Position numbers and translations under genes: made by a program. A DNA stretch of 64,000 bases from Pseudomonadota bacterium (lineage in GTDB: Bacteria; Pseudomonadota; Gammaproteobacteria; Burkholderiales; Rhodocyclaceae), in the NCBI GenBank assembly GCA_018240785.1, contig JAFEFC010000031.1:124001-188000 (forward strand). Reading direction: 5' to 3'. The notes below the pieces were generated by a model. The model saw only the letters and a program-made list of their open reading frames with translations. It made no database searches and was not told the DNA's origin. Below are positions 28,341 through 37,446 of the stretch, piece after piece (within the stretch, counting starts at the first letter, position 1; every line of letters begins with the position of its first letter).

Positions 28341-30263
28341 ATGACGGCCTGCACAGAGATGAAGAAACTCGACCACATCGCCATCAGCGGCGAACTTCCC
28401 AGCCCGAAAGGGGTGGCCCTGGCCATCCTCGAGATGTGCCGCAAGGACGACACCACGGCCGCCGAGATCGCGCGCATTGCCCAGACCGACCCTGCGCTTG
28501 CCGGCCGCCTGATCCGCCAGGCCAACTCCGCTGCCCACGGCAGCGGCCGCCCGGTCGCATCGGTGACCGAAGCCATCCTGCGTCTGGGTCTCAGCACGGT
28601 GCGCAACCTGGCACTGGGATTCTCGCTGGTCGACCAGTACCAGAACGGCCCCTGCGAAGGCTTCGATTACCAGACTTTCTGGTCGCACTCGCTGCTGATG
28701 GGGCTGGCGATGCAGAAGGTCTGCGCCATGACCCGCGCCGGCACGGCCGACGAGCTCTTCGCCTGCGGCCTGCTGGCACGCATCGGCTGCCTCGGGCTGG
28801 CCACCGCCTACCCCTCGGAATACACGAACCTGCTGCGGCGGCAAGCGCCGGACCTTCAGCTCACGGCGCTCGAACAGGACCATCTCCACACCGACCACAA
28901 CGAACTGAGCGCTGCGCTGCTCACCGAATGGGGCGTCCCCAGTGCGCTGGTGGAACCCATCTATCATCACGAGACGCCGGATGCTTCAGGTTTTTCGGAG
29001 GGTTCGCGCCCGCATCAGCTCGTCCATCTGTTCTACCTCGCAAAGTGCATCGCCGATCTGGGCGTTGCCACCGAATGCGAGCGCAACGGCCGCACGGCGG
29101 AACTGCTGCTGCTGGGTGGCAAGATCGGCCTCAATGCGGACGAACTCGGCGCCACCATCGACGAACTCGTGCGCGGCTGGCGCGAATGGGGCGAGTTGCT
29201 GAAGGTCCCGGCATCGGCCCTGCCCTCGTTTGCGCAGATGTCGGCACTGCATGCCCCGCGCCCCGAGGATAGCGGCAGCGCGGCGGCGCTGCGCGTGCTG
29301 CTGGTCGACGACGACGCCACCACGCGTGCGATGCTCGAAGGCGTGCTCGGCGGCGCGCTCGGTCATTCTGTCATCTGCGCCGGCAACGGCCATGAAGCAC
29401 TGGCCGTTGCGGTGGAAGCGCTGCCGCAGATCGTCATCACCGACTGGATGATGCCGGGCATGAGCGGGCTCGAGCTGTCGCGTGCGCTGCGTGCCACCGA
29501 CTGGGGTCAGACGATCTATCTCATCATGCTGACCAGCGTCGAATCGGAAGACGAGATCAGCGAAGCCTTCGAAGCCGACGTCGACGACTTCCTCACCAAG
29601 CCGGTCAACATTCGCACCCTGCGCGCCCGCCTACGCGCCGCCTGGCACTACGTGCAATTGCTCGAAGCGTGGGAACGCGACCGTGCGCAACTCAAGCAGT
29701 TCGCGGCCGAGTTGGCGATCAGCAACCGTCGCCTCGAGCACGCGGCGATGACCGACCTGCTCACCTCGCTGCCCAATCGCCGCTCCGGCATGACCTCGCT
29801 GGCCAAGGCCTGGAGCGCGGCAAACCGCTCGGGCCAGGCGCTGTCGGTGATGGTGCTCGACGTCGACCACTTCAAGCGGGTGAACGACACGTACGGCCAC
29901 GCCATCGGCGACGCGGTGCTGCGCGAAGTGGCCCAGGCGCTGCAACGCTCCGCACGCAAGGACGACAGCGTGTGCCGCCTCGGCGGCGAGGAGTTCCTGA
30001 TGATCTGCCAGAACGCCGACCTGAAGTCGGCGCTGATGGCCGCCGAACGGCTGCGACGCATGATCGAGGGCTTGCGCATCACGGCGGGCAGCGCCGTCAT
30101 CCAGATCTCGATCAGCATCGGCATCGCCGGCCGCGAAGCAGGCATGTCCGACGCCGACGCGCTGGTGAATGCGGCCGACCGTGCGCTGTACCAGGCCAAG
30201 CAGTCGGGGCGCAACCGCAGTTGCATCTACGTTCAGGGCCAGTTGCGCACCGGTCCGCGCTGA
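28341..30263 (+). CDS. HDOD - receiver - GGDEF response regulator (diguanylate cyclase)
   Basis: A 640-residue soluble protein. Residues about 16-215 form an HDOD domain (LPSPKGVALAILEMCRKDD, LAGRLIRQANSAAHG). A receiver follows from about 320 (VLLVDDDATTRAMLEG) with Asp368 (VITDWMMPGMSG) and the KPVNIRTLRARLRA end. A coiled linker leads to GGDEF (MVLDVDHFKRVNDTYGHAIG) with active-site GGEEF at 548-552. An inhibitory I-site RxxD (RKDD) precedes it by the canonical five residues. It should make cyclic-di-GMP when the receiver is phosphorylated. The gene begins 147 bases after the hybrid kinase. An ATG at 28359 is an alternative start. Confidence 0.92.
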   Translation: MTACTEMKKLDHIAISGELPSPKGVALAILEMCRKDDTTAAEIARIAQTDPALAGRLIRQANSAAHGSGRPVASVTEAILRLGLSTVRNLALGFSLVDQYQNGPCEGFDYQTFWSHSLLMGLAMQKVCAMTRAGTADELFACGLLARIGCLGLATAYPSEYTNLLRRQAPDLQLTALEQDHLHTDHNELSAALLTEWGVPSALVEPIYHHETPDASGFSEGSRPHQLVHLFYLAKCIADLGVATECERNGRTAELLLLGGKIGLNADELGATIDELVRGWREWGELLKVPASALPSFAQMSALHAPRPEDSGSAAALRVLLVDDDATTRAMLEGVLGGALGHSVICAGNGHEALAVAVEALPQIVITDWMMPGMSGLELSRALRATDWGQTIYLIMLTSVESEDEISEAFEADVDDFLTKPVNIRTLRARLRAAWHYVQLLEAWERDRAQLKQFAAELAISNRRLEHAAMTDLLTSLPNRRSGMTSLAKAWSAANRSGQALSVMVLDVDHFKRVNDTYGHAIGDAVLREVAQALQRSARKDDSVCRLGGEEFLMICQNADLKSALMAAERLRRMIEGLRITAGSAVIQISISIGIAGREAGMSDADALVNAADRALYQAKQSGRNRSCIYVQGQLRTGPR

Positions 30264-30315
30264 CGGCGCGACCGCCGGCCCGCCGCCGCGCGGACCGCGG
30301 TGGCCCGATGCACGA

Positions 30316-31212
30316 TCAGCCCGCCTTCCGCGCCATGAACATCACCCCGCCGATCACCATCGCCGTGCCCGCGAGCTGGGCCGGGCCGATCGCCTCGCCA
30401 AGCAGCAGCCAGCCGAGCAGGATGGTGATCGCCGGCCCCAGGCTGCTGGTGAGCGACACCGGCCCGGCACCGAGGCGGCGGATCGCCTCCGAGGTGAGCC
30501 ACACCGGCGCCACCGTGCTCACCAGCGCCATCGTCAGCGACAGCGCATACACCTGCCACGGCTGCACCAGCGCCGACACCGGCCGCAGCACGAAGAACTG
30601 CACCAGGCAGCCGAGGCAGGCGAAGCTGGTGGCGTAGGCGGTGAAGCGCGCGGAACCGGTGCGGGTGACGACTTCGCCGTTGCCCATCAGGTAGAGCGCG
30701 AAGGTCACCGCGCTGGCGAACACCAGCAGGCTGCCGACGGCCACGTTGCCCGCATCGCCGGCGATCGTCAGGTCGTGGCCGACGGCGATGCCGATGCCGA
30801 TGTAACACAGCCCGAGCGCGCCCAGCATGCGACGGGTGACCGGCTTGCCGAGGAACAGCGCCGACAGCAGGATCACCAGCGTGGGGTACAGGTACAGGAT
30901 GAGCCGCTCGAGCGCGGCGCTGATGTACTTCAGGCCGAGGAAGTCGAGGTAGCTCGCGAGGTAGTAGCCGATCAGGCCCAGCCCGGCCATCCACCCCCAG
31001 TCGCGCGCGGGCAACGGCGCCGCCGCGTGGCGGCTGGCGACGATGCCCATGGCGATGAAGAAAGGCAGCGAGAAGCCCATGCGCAGCGCCAGCAACGTTT
31101 CCGCATCCACGCCGTGGCGATAGGCGAGCTTGACCAGGATGGCCTTGAAGGAGAAGCCGGTGGCGCCGAGGATCGCGAAGACCAGGCCCGCGCGCGGCGG
31201 CGCCGCGGTCAG
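30316..31212 (-). CDS. EamA-family (DMT) transporter with probable CTG start
   Basis: A ten-helix drug/metabolite-type transporter. The first conventional start in frame, a GTG at 31110, would remove the first transmembrane helix. Yet the frame upstream still encodes a good one ([20 protein letters not shown]), and no ATG, GTG or TTG lies between the preceding in-frame stop (near 31320) and 31110. A CTG at 31212 overlaps the stop of the HerA-like gene as CTGA, exactly where a coupled ATGA start is normally seen. From it the protein is 298 residues, the usual EamA length. Two EamA repeats are visible ([20 protein letters not shown] and [20 protein letters not shown]). Substrate unknown. Confidence 0.8.
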   Translation of the reverse strand: MTAAPPRAGLVFAILGATGFSFKAILVKLAYRHGVDAETLLALRMGFSLPFFIAMGIVASRHAAAPLPARDWGWMAGLGLIGYYLASYLDFLGLKYISAALERLILYLYPTLVILLSALFLGKPVTRRMLGALGLCYIGIGIAVGHDLTIAGDAGNVAVGSLLVFASAVTFALYLMGNGEVVTRTGSARFTAYATSFACLGCLVQFFVLRPVSALVQPWQVYALSLTMALVSTVAPVWLTSEAIRRLGAGPVSLTSSLGPAITILLGWLLLGEAIGPAQLAGTAMVIGGVMFMARKAG

Positions 31213-32723
31213 CGTCGCCCCCCGAGCAGCGAGCCGAGGATGCCGCGCACGATCTGGCGGCCGATGGAGCTGCCGATGGTGCGCGTGACCGTCTTGGCGG
31301 CGATCTGCACCAGGCCGTCACGCTGCCCGCCGCGCGGACCGGTGGAACCGAACAGGATGTCGCTGACCGCGCTGCCGGTCTCGCCGCCGGCCTGCTTCGC
31401 CGCCTCGCGCCCGGCCTCGATCGCCGCCGTGGTGGCGGCCTTGGCCTGCAGCAGCTCGTAGGCGGATTCGCGATCGACCGCCTTCTCGTAGTGGCCGTAG
31501 ATCACCGAGCCCTTGATCGCCGCGTCGCGCTCGGCCGCTTCGAGCGGACCGAGACGAGAATTCGGCGCGATGACGAAACAGCGTTCGGTGATCTCGGGCC
31601 GCCCCTTCTCGTCGAGGAAGGACACCAGCGCCTCGCCCACGCCCAGCTCGGTGATCGCGGTCGCAGCGTCGAAGGCCGGGTTGGCGCGCATCGTCTCCGC
31701 CGCCGTCTTCACCGCCTTCTGGTCCCGCGGCGTGAAGGCGCGCAGCGCGTGCTGCACGCGGTTGCCGAGCTGGCCGAGCACCGTGTCCGGCACATCGAGC
31801 GGGTTCTGGGTGACGAAATACACGCCGACGCCCTTGGAGCGGATCAGCCGCACCACCTGCTCGATCTTCTCCAGCAGCGCCTTCGGCGCGTCGTTGAACA
31901 GCAGGTGCGCCTCGTCGAAGAAGAACACCATCTTCGGCTTGTCCGGATCGCCGACCTCGGGCAGGTGCTCGAAGAGTTCGGACAGCATCCACAGCAGGAA
32001 GGTGGAATACAGCTTGGGCGAGTTGTACAGCTTGTCGGCAGCGAGCACGTTGATCACGCCGCGGCCGTCGCCGTCGGTCTGCATCAGGTCGGCGATGTCG
32101 AGCATCGGCTCGCCGAAGAACACGTCGCCGCCCTGCTGCTCGAGCGTCAGCAGATTGCGCTGGATGGCGCCGATCGAGGCCGCGGCGATGTTGCCGTAAC
32201 GGGTGGTGAACTCCTTCGCGTTCTCGCCGACGTACTGCACCATCGCGCGCAGGTCCTTGAGGTCCAGCAGAAGCATGCCGTTGTCGTCGGCGATCTTGAA
32301 CACGAGCTGCAGCACGCCGGCCTGGGTGTCGTTGAGGTTGAGCAGGCGCCCCAGCAGCATCGGCCCCATGTCGGAGATCGTCGCGCGCACCGGATGGCCG
32401 TGCTCGCCATAGACGTCCCAGAACACGACGGTGTTGGCGCGCGGCGTGTAGTCGTCGATGCCGAGCGCCGCCAGGCGCTCCATCAGCTTGTCGGACTTGG
32501 TGCCGGCGGCACCGATGCCGGACAGGTCGCCCTTGACGTCGGCCATGAACACCGGCACGCCGATGCTGGCGAAGCTTTCCGCCATCTTCTGCAGCGTCAC
32601 CGTCTTGCCGGTGCCGGTGGCGCCGGTGATGAGGCCGTGGCGGTTGGCCAGGCGCGGCAGCAAGCAGATGTCCTTGAACTGGTCCTTGTCGTGCGCGCGC
32701 GCGATCAGCATCGGGTCGGCCAT
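31209..32723 (-). CDS. HerA-like ATPase (DUF853)
   Basis: A 504-residue protein of the DUF853 branch of the HerA/FtsK P-loop ATPases. It has Walker A GATGTGKT at 34-41, an early [11 protein letters not shown], Walker B-like [17 protein letters not shown] and [20 protein letters not shown]. Family members are annotated as helicases by similarity, but a role in vivo is not established. The ribosome site GAGGAG precedes the ATG by 7 bases. The gene is first in a leftward pair with the EamA transporter and is divergent from yebC. Confidence 0.88.
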   Translation of the reverse strand: MADPMLIARAHDKDQFKDICLLPRLANRHGLITGATGTGKTVTLQKMAESFASIGVPVFMADVKGDLSGIGAAGTKSDKLMERLAALGIDDYTPRANTVVFWDVYGEHGHPVRATISDMGPMLLGRLLNLNDTQAGVLQLVFKIADDNGMLLLDLKDLRAMVQYVGENAKEFTTRYGNIAAASIGAIQRNLLTLEQQGGDVFFGEPMLDIADLMQTDGDGRGVINVLAADKLYNSPKLYSTFLLWMLSELFEHLPEVGDPDKPKMVFFFDEAHLLFNDAPKALLEKIEQVVRLIRSKGVGVYFVTQNPLDVPDTVLGQLGNRVQHALRAFTPRDQKAVKTAAETMRANPAFDAATAITELGVGEALVSFLDEKGRPEITERCFVIAPNSRLGPLEAAERDAAIKGSVIYGHYEKAVDRESAYELLQAKAATTAAIEAGREAAKQAGGETGSAVSDILFGSTGPRGGQRDGLVQIAAKTVTRTIGSSIGRQIVRGILGSLLGGRR

Positions 32724-32870
32724 TTCATGCTCCTCGGGAATCGGTTCGTGATGCGCCGAGTTTAGCAGCCCCGCAGGCCCCCTCGTGCGCCACGACCCGA
32801 TCGCGACTTGCGCCGCGCCCGCAGGAGCCCGGACGCCGAGGGGTGGCCCCAGAGGCCTGCAGGCGGGCGC

Positions 32871-32876
32871 TATAAT
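32871..32876 (+). promoter_or_regulatory. -10 box upstream of yebC
   Basis: A perfect TATAAT lies 41 bases before the yebC start codon at 32918, in a very GC-rich spacer. No clear -35 was seen at the usual distance. Confidence 0.45.
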
Positions 32877-32917
32877 GCGCGCCTCTTCAATCGCTCGGGC
32901 AGCACAGAGGTTCCAAT

Positions 32918-33643
32918 ATGGCGGGTCATTCCAAGTGGGCCAACATCCAGCATCGCAAGGGTCGTCAGGACGAAAAGCGCGGTGCGGCGTTCTCCAAGCT
33001 GGCGAAGGAAATCACCGTCGCCGCCAAGATGGGCGGGGGTGACCCGGGCTTCAACCCGCGATTGCGCCTGGCGGTCGACAAGGCCAAGGCGGTGAACATG
33101 CCCAAGGACAAGATCGACAACGCGATCAAGAAGGGCACCGGCGAACTCGAAGGCGTGAGCTACGAGGAAATCCGCTACGAAGGCTACGGCATCGGCGGTT
33201 CGGCGGTGATGGTCGACTGCCTCACCGACAACAAGACGCGCACCGTGGCCGACGTGCGCCACGCCTTCTCCAAGTACGGCGGCAACATGGGCACCGACGG
33301 TTGCGTGTCCTTCCAGTTCAAGCACTGCGGCCAGTTGATGTTCGCGCCCGGCACGAACGAGGACGCGCTGATGGAAGCTGCACTCGAGGCCGGCGCCGAG
33401 GACGTGGTGACCAACGACGACGGCTCCATCGAAGTGATCACCGGGCCGTGGGAATTCACTGCGGTGAAGGAAGCGCTGGAAAAGGCCGGCTTCACCGCCG
33501 AATTCGGCGAAGTGACGATGAAGCCCGAGAACGCCATCGAGCTCTCCGGCGACGAGGCGACGCGCATGCAGAAGCTGCTCGACGCCCTCGAAGGCCTGGA
33601 CGACGTGCAGGAAGTGTATACCTCGGCGGAGATCGTCGACTGA
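32918..33643 (+). CDS. yebC: YebC/PmpR family protein (translation-associated, TACO1-like)
   Basis: A 241-residue YebC-type protein with the diagnostic N terminus [20 protein letters not shown]. Continuing segments are [40 protein letters not shown] and the acidic C-terminal domain ending in [10 protein letters not shown]. Members were first described as DNA-binding regulators; recent work links the family to relief of ribosome stalling. In many genomes yebC lies next to ruvC, but here it does not. It is convergent with an EamA gene, with only 7 bases between the ends. Confidence 0.94.
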   Translation: MAGHSKWANIQHRKGRQDEKRGAAFSKLAKEITVAAKMGGGDPGFNPRLRLAVDKAKAVNMPKDKIDNAIKKGTGELEGVSYEEIRYEGYGIGGSAVMVDCLTDNKTRTVADVRHAFSKYGGNMGTDGCVSFQFKHCGQLMFAPGTNEDALMEAALEAGAEDVVTNDDGSIEVITGPWEFTAVKEALEKAGFTAEFGEVTMKPENAIELSGDEATRMQKLLDALEGLDDVQEVYTSAEIVD

Positions 33644-33650
33644 CCGCCTG

Positions 33651-34559
33651 TCAGGCCGCTTCGGCCAACGCGTCGCGGCGGCGACCGATCAGCGGCAGGA
33701 CCTGCACTGCCAGCACGCAACCGAAGATCAGGATGCCGCCCGCCAACTGCATGCCGCTCATCTCCTCGCCCAGCACCCAGCGCCCGGCGAGCGCGGCAAA
33801 GAGCGTCTCGCAGCTCAGCAGGATGGCCGCATCCGCCGCCCGGGTGTGGCGCTGCGCCACCACCTGCAGGGTATAGCCGACGCCCACCGACAGGAAGCCG
33901 GCATAGGCGATCGAAGGCATCGCGCGCGCCAGCGCATCCAAGCTGATGCCTTCCTGCCCCAGACCCAGTGCCATGCCGAGCAGGCCGGTGACGAGGAACT
34001 GCAGCATCGCCACGGTGACGGATGCGCCCTTGCGCGCCGCCACGTGGCCGACCAGCATCACGTGCGCGGCCCAGAACACGGCGCTGGCGATCACCCACAG
34101 GTCGCCGGCCGACAGCGCGGCCAGGCTGCCGCCGCCCAGCAGGAAGGTGCCGGCGAAGCAGCCCAGGCTGGCCGGCAGCACCGACCAGTGCGAGCGCTCG
34201 CGCAGCAGCAAGGCGCCCGCCAGCGGCACCAGCGGCACATAGAGTGCAGTCAGGAAGCCGGCATTGCTCACGGTAGTGTCGACGATGCCGACCTGCTGCA
34301 GCACCGCGCCGAGAAAGAGCACCACCCCCAGGCCGCAGGCCGCCAGCAGGTCGCGCGCGTCGAGGAAGGTGCCGCGGCGACCGAGCCGGCGCAGCTCCCA
34401 CACCGCGAGCGGCGCGATCACGGCCGCACCGAGCAGGAAGCGCGTGCCGGTGAAGGCGAACGGCCCGACGTCGCGCATGCCCGTCTGCTGCGCGACGAAC
34501 GCCGTCCCCCAGATCAGCGCCGCCACCAGCAGCAGGCCGTTCGCGTGGGCGCGCTTCAT
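33651..34559 (-). CDS. EamA-family (DMT) transporter
   Basis: A 302-residue transporter with ten predicted helices in two EamA repeats; the first repeat begins LLLVAALIWGTAFVAQQTGM and the second LWVIASAVFWAAHVMLVGHV. I use the ATG at 34559 (MKRAHANGLLL), which has GGGGAG 7 bases upstream; the frame is open 13 codons further. The end of repeat 2 (CETLFAALAGRWVLGEEM) is typical of exporters of amino acids or metabolites (YdcZ/RhaT/YicL-like groups). It stands beside the arginine/ornithine genes, but a link to them is not proven. Confidence 0.85.
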   Translation of the reverse strand: MKRAHANGLLLVAALIWGTAFVAQQTGMRDVGPFAFTGTRFLLGAAVIAPLAVWELRRLGRRGTFLDARDLLAACGLGVVLFLGAVLQQVGIVDTTVSNAGFLTALYVPLVPLAGALLLRERSHWSVLPASLGCFAGTFLLGGGSLAALSAGDLWVIASAVFWAAHVMLVGHVAARKGASVTVAMLQFLVTGLLGMALGLGQEGISLDALARAMPSIAYAGFLSVGVGYTLQVVAQRHTRAADAAILLSCETLFAALAGRWVLGEEMSGMQLAGGILIFGCVLAVQVLPLIGRRRDALAEAA

Positions 34560-34716
34560 TGCACACTCCCCTGCCACTGCAGGCGGCAGAAAAACCACAT
34601 CACAAAAACTCCCGAGGGCCCAGGCCCCGCGTATTGCTCGTTGCTTCGCCTTGCGCCGCCCCAGCCGTATCGAGGGCGCATCGTGCGCCCGCTGCGGCGT
34701 GCTGTCGCGGCGGCGC

Positions 34717-35139
34717 TCACACCCGGTAGGTCTTCAGGTGGATGCTCGTCTCGCTGCTCTGGATGCCCTTGATGAGCCGGATGCGCTCGAGCGCGGTCGA
34801 CAGCTCGGTCAGGTTCACCGCACGCAGTTCGACCAGCAAGTCCCAGCGGCCGTTGGTGTCGTGCAGCTTAGCCACTGCCGGTTCGCCCAGCAGGCTGGCG
34901 ATCACGGTGCGCGTCTCATTGCCTTCCACGGCGATGCTCGTCCACGCGTGGATCTCGTTGGGCTGCGCGTCAGGCCGCAATCTTACCGTGTAGCCGACGA
35001 TGACGCCTTCGTTCTCGAGGCGCGCGATGCGGTTGGTGACGGTCCCGCGCGACACCTTGAGCTTGTGCGCGAGCGCCGCCACGCTCAAGCGCGCGTTCGT
35101 GCGCAGCAGGCCGATCAACTGCTGGTCCAGTGCATCCAT
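34717..35139 (-). CDS. Lrp/AsnC-family transcriptional regulator
   Basis: A 140-residue Lrp/AsnC protein. The helix-turn-helix lies at about 16-50 (RLSVAALAHKLKVSRGTVTN), followed by RIARLENEGVIVGYTVRL and a RAM effector-binding domain (LLGEPAVAKLHDTNGRWDLL). It is divergent from ornithine cyclodeaminase across a 158-base spacer that contains AT-rich stretches and a GCATGC palindrome near 35160, which fits a PutR/BkdR/OcdR-like arrangement. I infer it senses an amino acid such as ornithine or arginine and controls ocd and arginase. The ATG at 35139 gives the standard MDALDQQLIGLL start. Confidence 0.9.
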   Translation of the reverse strand: MDALDQQLIGLLRTNARLSVAALAHKLKVSRGTVTNRIARLENEGVIVGYTVRLRPDAQPNEIHAWTSIAVEGNETRTVIASLLGEPAVAKLHDTNGRWDLLVELRAVNLTELSTALERIRLIKGIQSSETSIHLKTYRV

Positions 35140-35297
35140 TTTTTCATTTCGCCAATTAAGGCATGCATTTTGACAAGAAACTGACGCTTTCGTTACAGAC
35201 TTGCGGATTCTGTTTGGCACGGGATTCGGCCACGATACTTCCATCGGTGCGCCACACCCTGCAGCACCGCGCAAAATGACGACGAGCGAGGTCCGCC

Positions 35298-36389
35298 ATG
35301 ACCACCACCGTGAGCGCAAAACGCCTCAGTACCCGCTACCTGAGCGCCGAGCGTGTCGCCGAGATCGTGCGCCGCAAGGGAATCGGGAACTGCATCGCCG
35401 GCGTCGCTAGCTACATCCACCATGACTTCCTGCGCTGGCACGACTTCGAGAAATGTGCCCGTGTCGCCCACCATTCCGACGTTGGCGTGATCGAGCTGAT
35501 GCCGGTGTCGGATGCGCGCAGCTACGCCTTCAAGTACGTCAATGGCCACCCGTCGAACCACCGCTTCAACTTGCCGACGGTGATGGCTTTCGGCGTGCTC
35601 GCCGACGTGGAAACCGGCACGCCCGATCTCGTCAGCGAGCTGACGCTCACCACCGCGATCCGCACCGCGGCCATGTCGGCGGTCGCCGCGCGCGCGCTGG
35701 CGCGCGACAATGTGCGCAGCATGGCGCTGATCGGCAACGGCGCGCAGAGCGAGTTCCAGGCGCTGGCCTTCCACCACCTGCTGGGGGTGCAGCGCTTCCA
35801 CCTGTTCGATCTCGATGCCGCCGCCACGCGCAAGCTGGCCGCGAACCTGACCCGCATGGCGCTCGACTTCGCCTGCTTCGACAGCGTGCGCGACGCGGTG
35901 CGCGGCTGCGACATCGTCACCACGGTGACCGCCGCCAAGACCAAAGCCGCTGTCCTCACCGCCGACATGATCGAGCCTGGCATGCACATCAACGCGGTGG
36001 GCGGCGACTGCCCGGGCAAGACCGAGCTGCATGCAGACGTGCTGCGCCTGGGCCCGGTGTTCTGCGAGTTCGAGCCGCAGTCGCGCATCGAGGGCGACAT
36101 GCAGCAGATGCCGGCGGATTTCCCGGTGACCGAGCTGTGGCAGGTGCTCGCCGGCCGCGCGCTGGGTCGCACGGCCGCCGACCAGGTCACGATCTTCGAT
36201 TCCGTCGGCTTTGCGCTGGAGGACTACTCGGCGCTGCGTTACATGCGCGACCTGGCGCAGGAGCTGGGCATGGGCGAGGAGCTGTCTCTGATCCCGGCAC
36301 TGGAGGACCCGAAGAACCTGTTCGGCTACATCCCGGCGGAGGCCCCGGCGGCGAAGGCTGCTAGGAAAGCGCCCGCTGAGGTAATCTGA
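35298..36389 (+). CDS. Ornithine cyclodeaminase
   Basis: A 363-residue member of the ornithine cyclodeaminase/mu-crystallin family that converts ornithine to proline plus ammonia with bound NAD. Features: YIHHDFLRWHDFEKCARVAH, the substrate segment FKYVNGHPSNHRFNLPTV, the nucleotide-binding MALIGNGAQSEFQALAF and INAVGGDCPGKTELHADVL. Length and motifs match the true ocd subgroup rather than alanine dehydrogenase-type relatives. GAGG lies before the ATG. Arginase follows after 5 bases, so arginine can be turned into ornithine and then proline by one operon. Confidence 0.92.
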   Translation: MTTTVSAKRLSTRYLSAERVAEIVRRKGIGNCIAGVASYIHHDFLRWHDFEKCARVAHHSDVGVIELMPVSDARSYAFKYVNGHPSNHRFNLPTVMAFGVLADVETGTPDLVSELTLTTAIRTAAMSAVAARALARDNVRSMALIGNGAQSEFQALAFHHLLGVQRFHLFDLDAAATRKLAANLTRMALDFACFDSVRDAVRGCDIVTTVTAAKTKAAVLTADMIEPGMHINAVGGDCPGKTELHADVLRLGPVFCEFEPQSRIEGDMQQMPADFPVTELWQVLAGRALGRTAADQVTIFDSVGFALEDYSALRYMRDLAQELGMGEELSLIPALEDPKNLFGYIPAEAPAAKAARKAPAEVI

Positions 36390-36394
36390 GCGGC

Positions 36395-37327
36395 ATGCAA
36401 TCCCTCAAAGTCAGTGTGATAGGCGCGCCCACCGACGTCGGCGCGGGCGTGCGCGGCGCCAGCATGGGGCCGGAGGCGCTGCGCGTGGCCGGGCTCGGCC
36501 GCGCCATTGCGGCGTTCGGTGCCGATGTGCGCGATTGCGGCAACCTCCCGGGGCCGCCCAACCCGGAACTCCCGTCGGTGGACGGCTTCCGCCACCTGGC
36601 GGAAGTGGCGCAATGGAACACCGCCGTGCACGACGCGGTGTTCGCGGAGCTGCAGGACGGCCGCCTGCCCATCATGCTGGGCGGCGATCATTGCCTCGCC
36701 ATCGGCTCGATCAGCGCCGTCGCCCGCCACTGCCGCGCAAGTGGCAAGCGGCTGCGCGTGCTGTGGTTCGACGCCCACGCCGACCTCAACACCGCGACGA
36801 TGACGCCGTCCGGCAACATCCACGGCATGCCGGTGGCCTGCCTGTGCGGCTACGGGCCGGAGGTGCTCACCGGCATCGGCGGGCACGTGCCGGCGATCAC
36901 GCCGCAGCAGATCCGCCAGATCGGCATCCGCAGCGTGGACGAAGGCGAAAAGCGTTTCCTGCACGAGCTGCAGGTCGAAGTCTTCGACATGCGCTACATC
37001 GACGAGATCGGCATGCGCGCCACCATGGAGCAGGCGCTGGCGGGTATCGACGAGAACACCCACCTGCACGTGAGCCTCGACGTCGACTTCCTCGACCCGA
37101 CGATCGCGCCGGGCGTGGGCACCACCGTGCGCGGCGGCCCCACCTACCGCGAGGCCGAGTTGTGCATGGAGATGATCGCCGACACCGAGTGCCTCGCCTC
37201 GCTCGACATCGTCGAGCTCAACCCGGCCCTCGACAACTGCAACATGACGGCCGAGCTGGCGGTGGACCTGGTCGAAAGCCTGTTCGGCAAGAGCACGCTG
37301 ATGCGCATGCACCGGCACTACCGCTGA
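36395..37327 (+). CDS. rocF: Arginase
   Basis: A 310-residue arginase of the ureohydrolase family, hydrolysing arginine to ornithine and urea with a binuclear manganese site. The metal ligands are in GGDHCLAIGS (about 96), WFDAHADLNTA (about 124) and SLDVDFLDP; NIHGMPVACLCG is the substrate-loop signature of arginases. Its partner directly upstream is ornithine cyclodeaminase, the same pair found in nopaline/octopine catabolic regions. The symbol rocF is used for the enzyme class; arcA is an alternative name. Confidence 0.93.
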   Translation: MQSLKVSVIGAPTDVGAGVRGASMGPEALRVAGLGRAIAAFGADVRDCGNLPGPPNPELPSVDGFRHLAEVAQWNTAVHDAVFAELQDGRLPIMLGGDHCLAIGSISAVARHCRASGKRLRVLWFDAHADLNTATMTPSGNIHGMPVACLCGYGPEVLTGIGGHVPAITPQQIRQIGIRSVDEGEKRFLHELQVEVFDMRYIDEIGMRATMEQALAGIDENTHLHVSLDVDFLDPTIAPGVGTTVRGGPTYREAELCMEMIADTECLASLDIVELNPALDNCNMTAELAVDLVESLFGKSTLMRMHRHYR

Positions 37328-37446
37328 CGCCTCGCCAAGACCCCGTGCCGACGCCCGAATTGCCCTCCGGGATTGTCGAATTGCACGTGAAGTCAATAAG
37401 ATGACGGGTTTAGGTCGGTCTCTCAATCAGAACTGGAATTCACGTC

